Assembly: GCA_934394855.1 (NCBI GenBank)
Contig: CAKRRH010000013.1
Location: 1-45,703 of the forward strand
Source of the DNA: an uncultured Eubacteriales bacterium
GTDB lineage: Bacteria > Bacillota > Clostridia > Oscillospirales > Acutalibacteraceae
Reading direction: 5' to 3'
Length of the DNA: 45,703 bases
Both the position numbers and the translations under genes were made by a program. This document shows positions 8,421 to 16,450 of this stretch, piece by piece. The notes beneath the pieces are model-generated. The model worked only from the letters and a program-made list of their open reading frames with translations, was not told the origin of the DNA and ran no database searches. Each line of letters starts with the position of its first letter. The stretch's first letter is position 1.

Positions 8421-8449
8421 TTGACATTTTAAAAATCAAATGATAAAAT
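8421..8449 (+). promoter_or_regulatory. sigma-A promoter of the MATE transporter
   Basis: TTGACA (8421-8426) and TAAAAT (8444-8449) have 17-bp spacing. The predicted start of transcription near 8456 leaves an untranslated leader of about 140 nt. Confidence 0.8.
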
Positions 8450-8455
8450 ATATAT

Positions 8456-8597
8456 ATAAGCCGAGTGGTCGTAATTTTATGAAGGCATAAATCCAGGCGA
8501 AAACCTTGATTTACGCTTTATTTTTATGCTTATAATTGCGTAGAGTCAAGAGCGACTTCACGCATTATTTTTATGTTTAAAGGAAAGGAAAAATATA
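8456..8597 (+). promoter_or_regulatory. structured leader with two tandem terminator-like hairpins
   Basis: Hairpin 1 has arms 8485-8497 and 8504-8516 (13 positions, two mismatches, loop CGAAAA) and is followed by TTTATTTTT. Hairpin 2 has arms 8538-8547 and 8554-8563 (10 positions, one mismatch, loop AAGAGC) and is followed by ATTATTTTT. The downstream flank is nearly the same in both: ACGC, then a T-rich run, then ATG. A three-codon ORF (ATG AAG GCA TAA) overlaps the 5' arm of hairpin 1. This arrangement suggests transcription attenuation controlling the exporter. I do not recognise it as a known riboswitch class. Confidence 0.55.
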
Positions 8598-10016
8598 ATG
8601 TCGGAAACAAAATCAACACCGAATTTTAACGACGCCAACGCCTATTTGGGGCAAAAGCCTGTCGGAAAATTGCTTCTCAAATTTTCAATCCCGTGCGTGC
8701 TTTCAATGCTCGTCGGAGCGCTCTATAATATCGTAGACCAAATCTTCATCGGTCAGGGTGTCGGCTACCTCGGAAACGCCGCAACAAATGTCGTATATCC
8801 GTTTACCGTGGTTGCGCTTGCAATATCATTGCTGATCGGAGACGGCTCAGCGGCATTGCTCAGTCTCTCACTCGGTCGAAAGGATAACGAAACAGCACAC
8901 AAGAGCGTCGGAAATGCAATCATCATGACTGCCGTGTTATCGATTGTTCTGACCGCTGTCGGATTCATATTTGAAGACCAAATCCTGACATTATTCGGCG
9001 CAACAGAGGCCTGCTTTGATTATGCAAAGGAATACATGACCGTAATCTTGATCGGTATTCCCTTTTACATTTTCACAACCAGCCTTAACGGCGCAATCAG
9101 AGCGGACGGCTCACCGAAATATTCCATGATTGCAACGGTAATCGGCGCAATCATCAATATAATCTTAGACCCGATCGCAATATTTGCATTGAACATGGGT
9201 GTAACCGGTGCGGCGATTGCGACAATCATCGGACAAATCACCACCGCAATCATATCAATATTATATTTCAGAAAGACAAAAGCGTTTAAGCTCACAAAGG
9301 AAAGCTTTAAACCAAGCGGCAAAATCATCGGCATGGTCTCAAAGCTCGGCGTATCAAGCTTTGTAATTCAAATCGCCATTGTCGTTGTGATGAGCATATC
9401 AAATAACCTGATCGGAAAATATGGTCCTCAAAGCATTTTCGGCGCTGACATTCCGCTTTCCGTCGTCGGAATCGTAATGAAAGTATTCGGAATCGTAATG
9501 TCCTTCCCGATCGGAATTTCGGTCGGCGGTCAGCCGATCATCGGATATAACTACGGCGCCAAAAAATATGGCAGAGTAATCGACACGCTTAAACACATCA
9601 CGATTTCAAATGCGGTTGTCGGCGTGATCGCAACGCTTTTGTTTGAATTTTGCCCTCAGTTTTTCATCAATATGTTTGGCTCGGAATCCGAGCTCTACAA
9701 TCGCTATGCGCTGATGACATTCAGAGTATTTTTGGCGGGGATTTTGCTTTGCTGTGTTCAAAAAGGCAGCTGCATATTCCTCCAGTCGATCGGAAAGCCT
9801 GCAAAATCAATGACGCTGTCGCTCACCCGTGACATCATCTTCTTCATTCCTGCAATGCTGATAATCACACCGCTTACGGATGTCGAAACAATGTTATGGT
9901 CAGCTCCGATCGCCGATGTACTTTCGTTTATCATCACCGTGACGGTCGTGGCTCTTGAAGTAAAAAATATTAAAAAGCTTGAAGCAGAGCAAAAAATGCT
10001 GAATGAACAAGCATAA
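8598..10016 (+). CDS. MATE family multidrug/sodium-coupled efflux transporter
   Basis: This 472-residue transporter has twelve hydrophobic segments in two MatE halves. Family marks are KPVGKLLLKFSIPCVLSMLVGALYN at the start, IVDQIFIGQGVGYLGNAA, the PKYSMIATVIGAIINIILDPI segment after helix 5, and GQPIIGYNYGAKKYGRV opening the second half. The closest recognisable group is the MepA-like Firmicute clade. MATE pumps expel cationic drugs or metabolites using sodium or proton gradients; the substrate here is unknown. AAAGGAAAGGA precedes the ATG. It is monocistronic, with a structured leader upstream and an intrinsic terminator downstream, so leader-mediated induction by a toxic compound is plausible. 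Confidence 0.92.
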   Translation: MSETKSTPNFNDANAYLGQKPVGKLLLKFSIPCVLSMLVGALYNIVDQIFIGQGVGYLGNAATNVVYPFTVVALAISLLIGDGSAALLSLSLGRKDNETAHKSVGNAIIMTAVLSIVLTAVGFIFEDQILTLFGATEACFDYAKEYMTVILIGIPFYIFTTSLNGAIRADGSPKYSMIATVIGAIINIILDPIAIFALNMGVTGAAIATIIGQITTAIISILYFRKTKAFKLTKESFKPSGKIIGMVSKLGVSSFVIQIAIVVVMSISNNLIGKYGPQSIFGADIPLSVVGIVMKVFGIVMSFPIGISVGGQPIIGYNYGAKKYGRVIDTLKHITISNAVVGVIATLLFEFCPQFFINMFGSESELYNRYALMTFRVFLAGILLCCVQKGSCIFLQSIGKPAKSMTLSLTRDIIFFIPAMLIITPLTDVETMLWSAPIADVLSFIITVTVVALEVKNIKKLEAEQKMLNEQA

Positions 10017-10033
10017 ATTATATTAAACCTAAT

Positions 10034-10070
10034 AAAAACTCTCGAAGATGTGTTTCTTCGGGAGTTTTTT
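10034..10070 (+). terminator. intrinsic terminator after the MATE gene
   Basis: AAACTC(T)CGAAGA pairs with TCTTCGGGAGTTT around a short loop and is followed by TTTTTT. It may also work for the convergent ECF operon because A residues flank it on the left. Confidence 0.8.
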
Positions 10071-10086
10071 CTATAACGGAATTATA

Positions 10087-10764
10087 TCAATCCATATATT
10101 TATCTACTATTCTCTCAATCCCCTTTTTACAAAAGCGATTAAGCACTAACAGGAATATTACATTCGACACCATATATACAAGCATGAACGGAAGCGATGT
10201 GTAAACTGCGGCAAGATAGAGCGAAATGCTAAATCCGCCCGAAAACCACTGAACCGACCAAATGTCAAGTATCAGCGAATAGACGATTCCCGAAACAGCA
10301 CCGTATATTGATAGAATTATTTTGCTGTTTTTCAGCGGTTTTGACAAAATTCCCGCAATTAGCCCAATCAGCCCCCATGTGAACATCTGTATCGGCGTCC
10401 AGGGTCCCTGACCGAAATATAAATTTGAGATTAGTGCAGACAATGCACCGCACATGAATCCGCCCGACGGTCCGAAATACATTGCACACAGCACCGTGAC
10501 AGCCGTCACAGGCTTAAATCCCGGAATCGGCGCAAAAATGAGCCTGCCGACAACCGAAATTGCCGTCATGACCCCGACAGCCACGAGCCGCCTGAGCGAA
10601 GTCGGCTTATTCTCAATCGATATAAGGCACGCTATGAGCGAGAGTGCCGCAACGATTATGCTTAAAACCGCATAGTTTGTAAAGCCGAATGTATATGACA
10701 GAATTATTGTAATCGGCACAAACAACAGGATAATAAAAGGCGAAGCTTTTTTTAATTTATTCAT
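10087..10764 (-). CDS. ECF transporter S (substrate-binding) component
   Basis: This 225-residue membrane protein with about six helices is the substrate-specific unit of an energy-coupling-factor vitamin importer. The segment GRLIFAPIPGFKPVTAVTVL, then FGPSGGFMCGALSALISN, resembles S components of the ECF_trnsprt / cobalamin (CbrT-like) and related groups. It is the last gene of an operon holding its own T and A components, and it overlaps the ATPase gene by 8 bp. The first gene of the operon has a transcobalamin-like DUF4430 domain, which suggests a corrinoid or similar cofactor as substrate. That is an inference; no B12 riboswitch is present. Confidence 0.8.
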   Translation of the reverse strand: MNKLKKASPFIILLFVPITIILSYTFGFTNYAVLSIIVAALSLIACLISIENKPTSLRRLVAVGVMTAISVVGRLIFAPIPGFKPVTAVTVLCAMYFGPSGGFMCGALSALISNLYFGQGPWTPIQMFTWGLIGLIAGILSKPLKNSKIILSIYGAVSGIVYSLILDIWSVQWFSGGFSISLYLAAVYTSLPFMLVYMVSNVIFLLVLNRFCKKGIERIVDKYMD

Positions 10765-12355
10765 TTTTGCCTCCGCTTATATAACCCATCAGGTCATCAT
10801 TCGTGACAATTTGACTATTTATTTTACCTGCAATCCTCACAGCGTGAGTTGTAAAATATGAATTATCGGCGAAAAAATCTGCGGCATTTTGAGGCGATGT
10901 CCGCCGTTTATCGAATAACAAAGTACATCTGTCGCAAACCTCAGCGGCAAATTCGACATCATGGGTCACAATTATTATTGTAACGCCGTTATTTTTGAGT
11001 TTTATGAGCATATCTTTGATATGCTCTTTGCAAATTCGGTCAATACCCTTTGTCGGCTCGTCCAAAACAAGCACCGACGGCTGTTTTTTGACACATTTAT
11101 AAAGCGCCAAAAGCTGTTGTTCGCCGCCGCTTAAATCAAGCGGATTTTTGCCGTAATATTTCGTAAAATCAATCGCAAATCCGTCAAAATTATCAGCGCC
11201 GTCACATTCCTTTTTTACATCATCAAAGAGAAAAATATCGCTCGGAGTTTGCGGCATGAACGAAATCATATTCCCATAAAGCTCATCTTTTGAATATTTG
11301 GATATGTTTTTTCCGTATATTTTAACCTTTCCGACATACGGCTTGAATATGCCGCAAACAAGCTTTATAAGCGTTGTTTTACCGGACGCATTTGCGCCGA
11401 GCAGACCGAATATTTCCCCCGAATTTATCGACAGGTTTAGCCCGTCGAACAAATCAGGCGACGATTTATCATATTTAAAACATATGTTTTTAAGCTCAAC
11501 CGCCGTGCCGCTGTCGGTTGTTATATTCATCTTCGGCGGCTGCAAATAATCGGATTTATTCGGCAAATTTGCTATTGCAGACCGAATATCCGTGACATCA
11601 TAAATCCCGTTTTTGACAAATGCACCGACAAATGACGGCAATAAATGAACCATGTCTTTATTCTCGGCAAATTTTGCAATATCCTGTGCTGAACCGATCG
11701 CCGCAATTTTTCCGTCATTCATAATAGCGATTTTATCAACAACCGAATAAAGCTCGTCGTTTCTGTGTTCGGCAACGATAATCGTCATGCCGATTTCACG
11801 ATTGAGTCTCCTAAGCAGCATGAAAAAATTATTTGCCGCAATCGGGTCAAGCTGAGATGTCGGTTCGTCAAGCAATAATATATCAGGGCGCATTGCGGTG
11901 ATCGCCGCAAGCTCGACCGTTTGGAGCATACCGCCGGACAGCTCGTCCGTTCGCCGATCCATCATGTCGTCGATTCCGAAAAAAAGCGCCGTTTCGGCTA
12001 CTCTCTTGCGAATCGTTTCATCATCAAGCCCCATGTTTTCAAGTCCGAACCGCAGTTCCGCAAAAACAGTATCTTTTACAACTTGCTCGTTTATATGCTG
12101 TGAAACATAACCAATCAATGGCGATTTATCGCTGTTTTCAAGGTGCTCGCCGTTATAAATAATGCTGCCCGAAAATGCGCCTTTCGGTGAAATCTCACGC
12201 TTTATGAGCTTTAAAAGCGTTGATTTTCCGCAGCCGGTGTCGCCGAGCAGCAAAACAAAATCGCCGTCATTCACCGTCAATGACAATTCATTCAGAACAC
12301 GGCGCTCGTTTCCGACATAGCAAAAGCCTATATTTTCAAGCTGTAAAATTTCCAT
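10757..12355 (-). CDS. ECF transporter fused A1-A2 ATPase
   Basis: This 532-residue protein has two ABC cassettes in one chain and powers the ECF importer. The first (about 1-240) has Walker A GDTGCGKST, signature LSGGMLQTVELA and Walker B ILLLDEPTSQLDP. The second (about 285-510) has GANASGKTT, LSGGEQQLLALY and VLVLDEPTKGID. Separate EcfA1 and EcfA2 genes are more common in Firmicutes, but fused forms exist in dedicated systems. The reading frames overlap the T-component gene by 28 bp and the S-component gene by 8 bp, indicating translational coupling and a fixed subunit ratio. Confidence 0.9.
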   Translation of the reverse strand: MEILQLENIGFCYVGNERRVLNELSLTVNDGDFVLLLGDTGCGKSTLLKLIKREISPKGAFSGSIIYNGEHLENSDKSPLIGYVSQHINEQVVKDTVFAELRFGLENMGLDDETIRKRVAETALFFGIDDMMDRRTDELSGGMLQTVELAAITAMRPDILLLDEPTSQLDPIAANNFFMLLRRLNREIGMTIIVAEHRNDELYSVVDKIAIMNDGKIAAIGSAQDIAKFAENKDMVHLLPSFVGAFVKNGIYDVTDIRSAIANLPNKSDYLQPPKMNITTDSGTAVELKNICFKYDKSSPDLFDGLNLSINSGEIFGLLGANASGKTTLIKLVCGIFKPYVGKVKIYGKNISKYSKDELYGNMISFMPQTPSDIFLFDDVKKECDGADNFDGFAIDFTKYYGKNPLDLSGGEQQLLALYKCVKKQPSVLVLDEPTKGIDRICKEHIKDMLIKLKNNGVTIIIVTHDVEFAAEVCDRCTLLFDKRRTSPQNAADFFADNSYFTTHAVRIAGKINSQIVTNDDLMGYISGGKNE

Positions 12356-13197
12356 CTGATTTTCTCCGTAAATTCAAAAATAATCGGCAAAGCGCCTAAA
12401 GCCGCTAAAAATACATACATTATTATATCGCTCAAGTTCGGACATGGCATGATAAATTCCGGATAAAACCGAGTATCTGAAATGCCGAACAATGACGCTA
12501 TTATAAATGATGCAAGCGCCGCCGAACAAATAAATATCATTATGAAATCGGCAGTTTTAAAACGATATGTCGAATATGTTTTGGAGCAATCCCCGAATCC
12601 CCTTGCTCTCATTGAATCCGCCGTTATGATCGAATCTTCAAGCGAGCGTGTAATGAGTGCGGAAAACAGAGCCAAATGGAGCCGACATTTGCCGAGCAGG
12701 CTTTCGTCATATTTGCCAGTTGTCACCGCAATCTCACGAAGCGTGACATATTTTTGTTTCAGCTTTGGCACAAATCCGACGGCAAGTGCCAGCACAGTTC
12801 CTGTTTTCGGCATTATTTTCTGCGTTAAATAGATCGTTTTGTCTGCGCCCATCAGCTTTGAATATACACTGCACCAACAGATGACCGCAACGATCATGAG
12901 CGCTGAATTTGCGCCGTATAAAAAAGCCTCAAGCGTGATTGGATTGTCGTTTAAAAAAAATAATATTGTTTTGCCGTTATGCGAAAAAATCGGGTTTATA
13001 AGCGAAATTATCAAAAATAACAGCAAATCATGAATGAGCGTTTTCGCCTTTGATTTAGTATTATAAATGCACTGTGCTGTTAGAGCAAAAACGAACGATA
13101 ATATCAAAACAAAAGGTGTTTGAGATAATACGGTTATGATGATTATTGCCGCAAAAAAGATGAACAATGACAGCGGATGAAGCTTATTAAGGCTCAT
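12328..13197 (-). CDS. ECF transporter T (transmembrane coupling) component
   Basis: This protein of about 289 residues is of the EcfT/CbiQ family. It has several N-terminal helices followed by a cytoplasmic helical region that couples the ATPases to the S component. The diagnostic Ala-Arg-Gly style coupling helix appears as ADSMRARGFGDCSKT near residue 200, and ITRSLEDSI just before it is also typical. I use the ATG at 13195-13197, 6 bp after GGTGA; an in-frame GTG at 13206 would add three residues. It overlaps the DUF4430 gene upstream by 11 bp and the ATPase gene downstream by 28 bp. Confidence 0.87.
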   Translation of the reverse strand: MSLNKLHPLSLFIFFAAIIIITVLSQTPFVLILSFVFALTAQCIYNTKSKAKTLIHDLLLFLIISLINPIFSHNGKTILFFLNDNPITLEAFLYGANSALMIVAVICWCSVYSKLMGADKTIYLTQKIMPKTGTVLALAVGFVPKLKQKYVTLREIAVTTGKYDESLLGKCRLHLALFSALITRSLEDSIITADSMRARGFGDCSKTYSTYRFKTADFIMIFICSAALASFIIASLFGISDTRFYPEFIMPCPNLSDIIMYVFLAALGALPIIFEFTEKIRWKFYSLKI

Positions 13198-13783
13198 GAA
13201 TATCACCGCCTATCAAATCTTTTCCGATGTTGCAGGTATATTCCCATGAGATGAAATCGCCGTCTTTCGGATGATATTGCGACGAACTGACATTTGCCAT
13301 GTATCCGTTGACCATATACATCCAGCCGGACAATTCGCCGCCGTCAAATTCATAAAGATAGTCTATTCCCCGAACATAGGCGGATTTATTTTTGTCTCCG
13401 CTAAACTCCATTTGGATTTTTTTGTCCCGAACCGCCCTTAAAAATATATCAAAAACGCTGTCGCCGTCACGCAAAACATACTCCGTTTTTGGTAAAATAA
13501 CGCCGTTTTCGGGTAAATCACGCTCGGTTTTACCAAGCGCATTTTTGCAGTCAATCCGCATAAAAACAGTTTGTGACTCGGGCGTTATATCCTCTAAATG
13601 AATTTGGTAATATTCATCGACCGACTGAATGTTGCAAAAAAATACTGCTAATGCCAAAACAACCGAAACGACCGAAGATGAGGCGATTTTGCGGATATTA
13701 AGTCTGTGCCTGATTGCGTTTATGCCGATATAAAAGCTTAAAATCAGCGCAATCGCAATCCATATGATAATCTTATAATTCAC
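13187..13783 (-). CDS. membrane-anchored DUF4430 (transcobalamin-like) protein
   Basis: This protein of about 198 residues has two N-terminal hydrophobic helices (about 4-24 and 35-52) and an extracytoplasmic DUF4430 domain (about 100-195). Key motifs are DGDSVFDIFLRAV, YVRGIDYLYEFDGGELSGWMY, MVNGYMAN and KDGDFISWEYTCNIGKD. Proteins of this family resemble the C-terminal beta domain of transcobalamin and often neighbour ECF transporters, so it may capture substrate for the S component. The start is the GTG at 13781-13783, preceded by GAGGTG at 6-7 bp; the GTG at 13792 overlaps that site. It is the first gene of the operon. Confidence 0.8.
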   Translation of the reverse strand: MNYKIIIWIAIALILSFYIGINAIRHRLNIRKIASSSVVSVVLALAVFFCNIQSVDEYYQIHLEDITPESQTVFMRIDCKNALGKTERDLPENGVILPKTEYVLRDGDSVFDIFLRAVRDKKIQMEFSGDKNKSAYVRGIDYLYEFDGGELSGWMYMVNGYMANVSSSQYHPKDGDFISWEYTCNIGKDLIGGDIHEP

Positions 13784-13810
13784 CCGTTTCACCTCGTTTT
13801 CGCTTTATTT

Positions 13811-13839
13811 ATAATACCACGAACGGCATATATTTGCAA
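13811..13839 (-). promoter_or_regulatory. sigma-A promoter of the ECF operon
   Basis: TTGCAA (13834-13839) and TATTAT (13811-13816) on the minus strand have 17-bp spacing. The leader to the start codon is only about 20 nt, so there is no room for a riboswitch. Confidence 0.65.
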
Positions 13840-13874
13840 TAAAGAAAAATCGGTCAAAGGGTTGCCTTTGACCG
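13838..13874 (-). terminator. intrinsic terminator after the sortase gene
   Basis: CGGTCAAAGG (13851-13860) pairs perfectly with CCTTTGACCG (13865-13874) around GTTG. On the minus strand it is followed by ATTTTTCTTT. It separates the sortase gene from the ECF operon, and its U run abuts the ECF -35 box. Confidence 0.9.
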
Positions 13875-13883
13875 AAATATGGT

Positions 13884-14795
13884 TTATTTTGTTGTAGCGG
13901 CGGTTGTCGTTGCTCTTTGATCCTTGAGCAGCGGTTCATCTTCATAATATGGCATTGTTCCGCCGTATTTTTTATAATAACCCTCAGGCATCAGCGGATT
14001 ATCGTTCAGCTTTGCGGATGAAACATCAACCGTTTGCTTTTCGCCGTCACGAAGCTGTCGGGCGATAATTACAAACCTGCCTTCTGTTGAAGAAGTGTGA
14101 CCGAGCTGATAGTCGCAGGTCGACAGTGTGATTATCCTGTCGTTTTCTTTAACATCAACAGGACAATCGATCAATGATCTGCGGCGGCAGCGCTCAATGA
14201 AATTCAAGAATGTTTCCTGAGTTTGGAAACCACGGTTGCGGTAATAGAAAATTACACCGTCGTCGGGGTTGTTGTTTGTCATGAATATTGCAACTATCTT
14301 CCAAATTCCGACTGTGTTCGGCGTATCAAAATATATCACAGGATTTTTCTTATAAAAATCGAGACTGCGATATTTTTCAAGCTGACCGAACTTAACCGAT
14401 TCGTCGTTCAAATTATGACCGTAGATAACGGTATTCTGACAAAGGTCGATCGCACAGCGAAAATCCGCAAAATAGCAACCTGCATGAACATATTCATCCT
14501 GAGCGCCCTTTGCCGAGCGTCTTAAATAATAGTCGTTGTCGTCGCCTTGAACCACAACGTCGTCGATCGTCGTGCCGGGAACCTTTATGTATCCGACCGT
14601 GTCTTTATATTTTGATTTTAATGTATCCCATGACTCATGATCGACGCCTTTAAGAGTTGATTTCGGCTTTGTCGTTGCAAGTGCGGTCGTTGTGCTGTCA
14701 GCCGACCAAGTATCAACCGTATATCCCGACATTGCGAAAAGCATTGCGGCGCAAATCAAAATCATGACGCATGATTTTACAACAGTTTTAATCAT
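13884..14795 (-). CDS. class B sortase
   Basis: This cysteine transpeptidase of about 303 residues has an N-terminal signal-anchor helix (about 5-25). A Thr/Ala-rich linker follows, then the sortase fold with catalytic His near 127 (TVIYGHNL), Cys near 227 (TLSTCDYQ) and Arg near 240 (GRFVIIAR). The spacing and the long insertion between His and Cys fit class B. Sortases attach surface proteins or pilins to peptidoglycan. The C-terminus also ends in a Thr-rich tail (RATTTAATTK). I use the ATG at 14793-14795, 5 bp after AGGTGA; earlier GTG and ATG codons are too close to that site. No sortase substrate gene lies nearby. Confidence 0.88.
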   Translation of the reverse strand: MIKTVVKSCVMILICAAMLFAMSGYTVDTWSADSTTTALATTKPKSTLKGVDHESWDTLKSKYKDTVGYIKVPGTTIDDVVVQGDDNDYYLRRSAKGAQDEYVHAGCYFADFRCAIDLCQNTVIYGHNLNDESVKFGQLEKYRSLDFYKKNPVIYFDTPNTVGIWKIVAIFMTNNNPDDGVIFYYRNRGFQTQETFLNFIERCRRRSLIDCPVDVKENDRIITLSTCDYQLGHTSSTEGRFVIIARQLRDGEKQTVDVSSAKLNDNPLMPEGYYKKYGGTMPYYEDEPLLKDQRATTTAATTK

Positions 14796-14819
14796 CATAA
14801 TCACCTAAAAGAAACGCAA

Positions 14820-14852
14820 GGGAGCCGTCTTTATAATGCAAAGACAACTCCC
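14820..14852 (-). terminator. hairpin between zinc-ribbon gene and sortase gene
   Basis: GGGAG..GTCTTT (14820-14832) pairs with AAAGAC..CTCCC (14840-14852), with a 2-nt internal mismatch. On the minus strand it is followed by a T-rich stretch. No promoter is visible between it and the sortase start, so the sortase may depend on read-through. Confidence 0.55.
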
Positions 14853-14871
14853 CCGTAAAACTTAATCTGAA

Positions 14872-15264
14872 TTATTCAGCGTCTGACTCTTCTTCCTCGT
14901 CAAAGTCAAACTCAAGCTTTGTGCCGCATTCCGGGCAAGCGATCGACTCTTCATCGAGCGAATCTTCATCAAGATAAATCTCTGTTCCGCAATTAGGACA
15001 GGTTACCTGATAATATTCATCATCATTAAGCTCATCTTCGTCGTCCTCATAAACGATTTCTTCAAGATCAGCCAAATCTTCGTCAACAGCGTCAACCTGA
15101 TCGCTGATGTCACAGATGTCCTCCTGAGCGTCGGCAAGATCAGCCGCAATGTCCTCAAGAACATCAATGATGGATTTCAAAATCTTATCGTTTTTCTGAT
15201 TCTCATCAAGACCCAAGCCTTCAGCAAGACCTTTGATGTAAGCAACCTTCTCGATAACAGTCAT
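14872..15264 (-). CDS. acidic CD1247-type zinc-ribbon protein
   Basis: This 130-residue, very acidic protein has an N-terminal helical domain (about 1-75, MTVIEKVAYIKGLAEGLGL), which resembles the CD1247 N-terminal domain of clostridia. A C-terminal zinc ribbon carries CPNCG (near 90) and CPECG (near 110), and the tail is mostly Asp/Glu. No biochemical role is known to me. It sits 41 bp behind efp on the same strand, an arrangement I associate with clostridial genomes, so a link to translation or the ribosome is possible but unproven. Confidence 0.75.
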   Translation of the reverse strand: MTVIEKVAYIKGLAEGLGLDENQKNDKILKSIIDVLEDIAADLADAQEDICDISDQVDAVDEDLADLEEIVYEDDEDELNDDEYYQVTCPNCGTEIYLDEDSLDEESIACPECGTKLEFDFDEEEESDAE

Positions 15265-15305
15265 TTTTCTTTCCTCCGGAAAAATTTATAAATAAAAAAT
15301 TAAAA

Positions 15306-15863
15306 TTATGCTCTTTCCATGTACTCGCCTGTACGAGTATCAATGCGAATTTTGTCGCCTTCGTTGATGAACAACGGAACGCGGATCTCAGCGCCTGTTT
15401 CCAAAACAGCAGGTTTTGTTGCGTTAGTAGCGGTATCACCCTTAACGCCGGGTTCTGTGTTGGTGATTTCAAGTTCAACGAATGTAGGCGGTTCAACACC
15501 GAATACTTTGCCTTTATATGAAAGAACCTTGCAAATCATTTCTTCTTTAACAAACTTGAAGTTGTCTGACAACTCATCCTTACCGATCGGCTCAGTTTCA
15601 TAGGTCTCAAGATCCATGAAATAATAAAGGTCGCCGTCGTTGTATGAATACTGCATATCCTTGCGCTCAACATAAGCGGTCGGGAATTTTTCTGTCGGGT
15701 TAAATGTACGCTCAACCACCGAACCTGCAATTACATTGCGGATTTTGGTACGAACAAAAGCAGCGCCCTTGCCCGGTTTTACGTGCTGAAATTCGATGAT
15801 CTGATAAACATCTCCGTCCATTTCAAATGTGACGCCGTTACGGAAATCTCCGGCTGTAATCAT
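15306..15863 (-). CDS. efp: translation elongation factor P
   Basis: At 185 residues this is the usual EF-P length: a KOW-like N-terminal domain followed by two OB folds. EF-P binds between the P and E sites and relieves stalling at consecutive prolines. The conserved lysine at the tip of domain I is K32 in HVKPGKGAAFVR; in Bacillus the equivalent lysine carries an aminopentanol modification. The C-terminal signature GDKIRIDTRTGEYMERA is intact. The start ATG has GGAGG upstream. It has its own promoter and precedes the acidic zinc-ribbon gene. The pepP gene often found between aroQ and efp in Bacillus is absent. Confidence 0.97.
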   Translation of the reverse strand: MITAGDFRNGVTFEMDGDVYQIIEFQHVKPGKGAAFVRTKIRNVIAGSVVERTFNPTEKFPTAYVERKDMQYSYNDGDLYYFMDLETYETEPIGKDELSDNFKFVKEEMICKVLSYKGKVFGVEPPTFVELEITNTEPGVKGDTATNATKPAVLETGAEIRVPLFINEGDKIRIDTRTGEYMERA

Positions 15864-15918
15864 AAAAAATAACCTCCGATTGTTTTTAACAATTATTTTT
15901 ACAAATTTATATGAGTAT

Positions 15919-15947
15919 ATTTTACCTCATTTTGTGCGATATTGCAA
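15919..15947 (-). promoter_or_regulatory. sigma-A promoter of efp
   Basis: TTGCAA (15942-15947) and TAAAAT (plus-strand ATTTTA, 15919-15924) have 17-bp spacing, about 55 bp before the efp start. A weak AT-rich hairpin (15960-15982) just upstream may end the aroQ transcript. Confidence 0.7.
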
Positions 15948-15991
15948 GAGTTATTTGTCATTTTTGCTTGATTTTCGCAAAAATAGTCGCC

Positions 15992-16429
15992 TCAGTCTTT
16001 AATTATATCACAAATTGCGTCAAGCGCCAGCATATAACTCATTTTGCCGAAGCCGCAGATCTGACCGACGCAGGCGGGCGAAATCACCGATTTGTGGCGA
16101 AATTCCTCTCTTTGGTGAATGTTTGACATATGAACCTCGACAAACGGCTTTTTGACCGCCTTGATTGCGTCCAAAATCGCATAGCTGTAATGAGTAAATG
16201 CACCCGCATTGAGAATTACACCGTCGAAATCGGTCACAACCGAATGGATTTTGTCAATCAGCTCGCCCTCATGGTTTGACTGATAAAACTCAACCGACAC
16301 ATTCATTTTTTCCGCCTTTTCAGAGATTTCCTTATTTATGCCCTCAAGCGTGTCCGCACCGTATACATTCGGCTCACGAAGCCCTAATAAATTGAGGTTC
16401 GGACCGTTCATCACAAGTATTTTTTTCAT
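15992..16429 (-). CDS. aroQ: type II 3-dehydroquinate dehydratase
   Basis: This 145-residue shikimate-pathway enzyme converts 3-dehydroquinate to 3-dehydroshikimate. All family blocks are present: MNGPNLNLLGLREPNVYG with the catalytic tyrosine, the EFYQSNHEGELID strand, LNAGAFTHYSYAI, and VEVHMSNIHQREEFRHKS with the catalytic histidine. The length matches the dodecameric type II enzymes. It lies 21 bp behind the endonuclease IV-like gene and before efp, and no other shikimate gene is in the window. Confidence 0.96.
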   Translation of the reverse strand: MKKILVMNGPNLNLLGLREPNVYGADTLEGINKEISEKAEKMNVSVEFYQSNHEGELIDKIHSVVTDFDGVILNAGAFTHYSYAILDAIKAVKKPFVEVHMSNIHQREEFRHKSVISPACVGQICGFGKMSYMLALDAICDIIKD

Positions 16430-16450
16430 AAATTACACCGTCTTTTCTGT

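Noticed and set aside
13784..13850. Cobalamin riboswitch in front of the ECF operon
   Set aside because: The promoter lies only about 20 nt before the start codon, leaving no room for a riboswitch.
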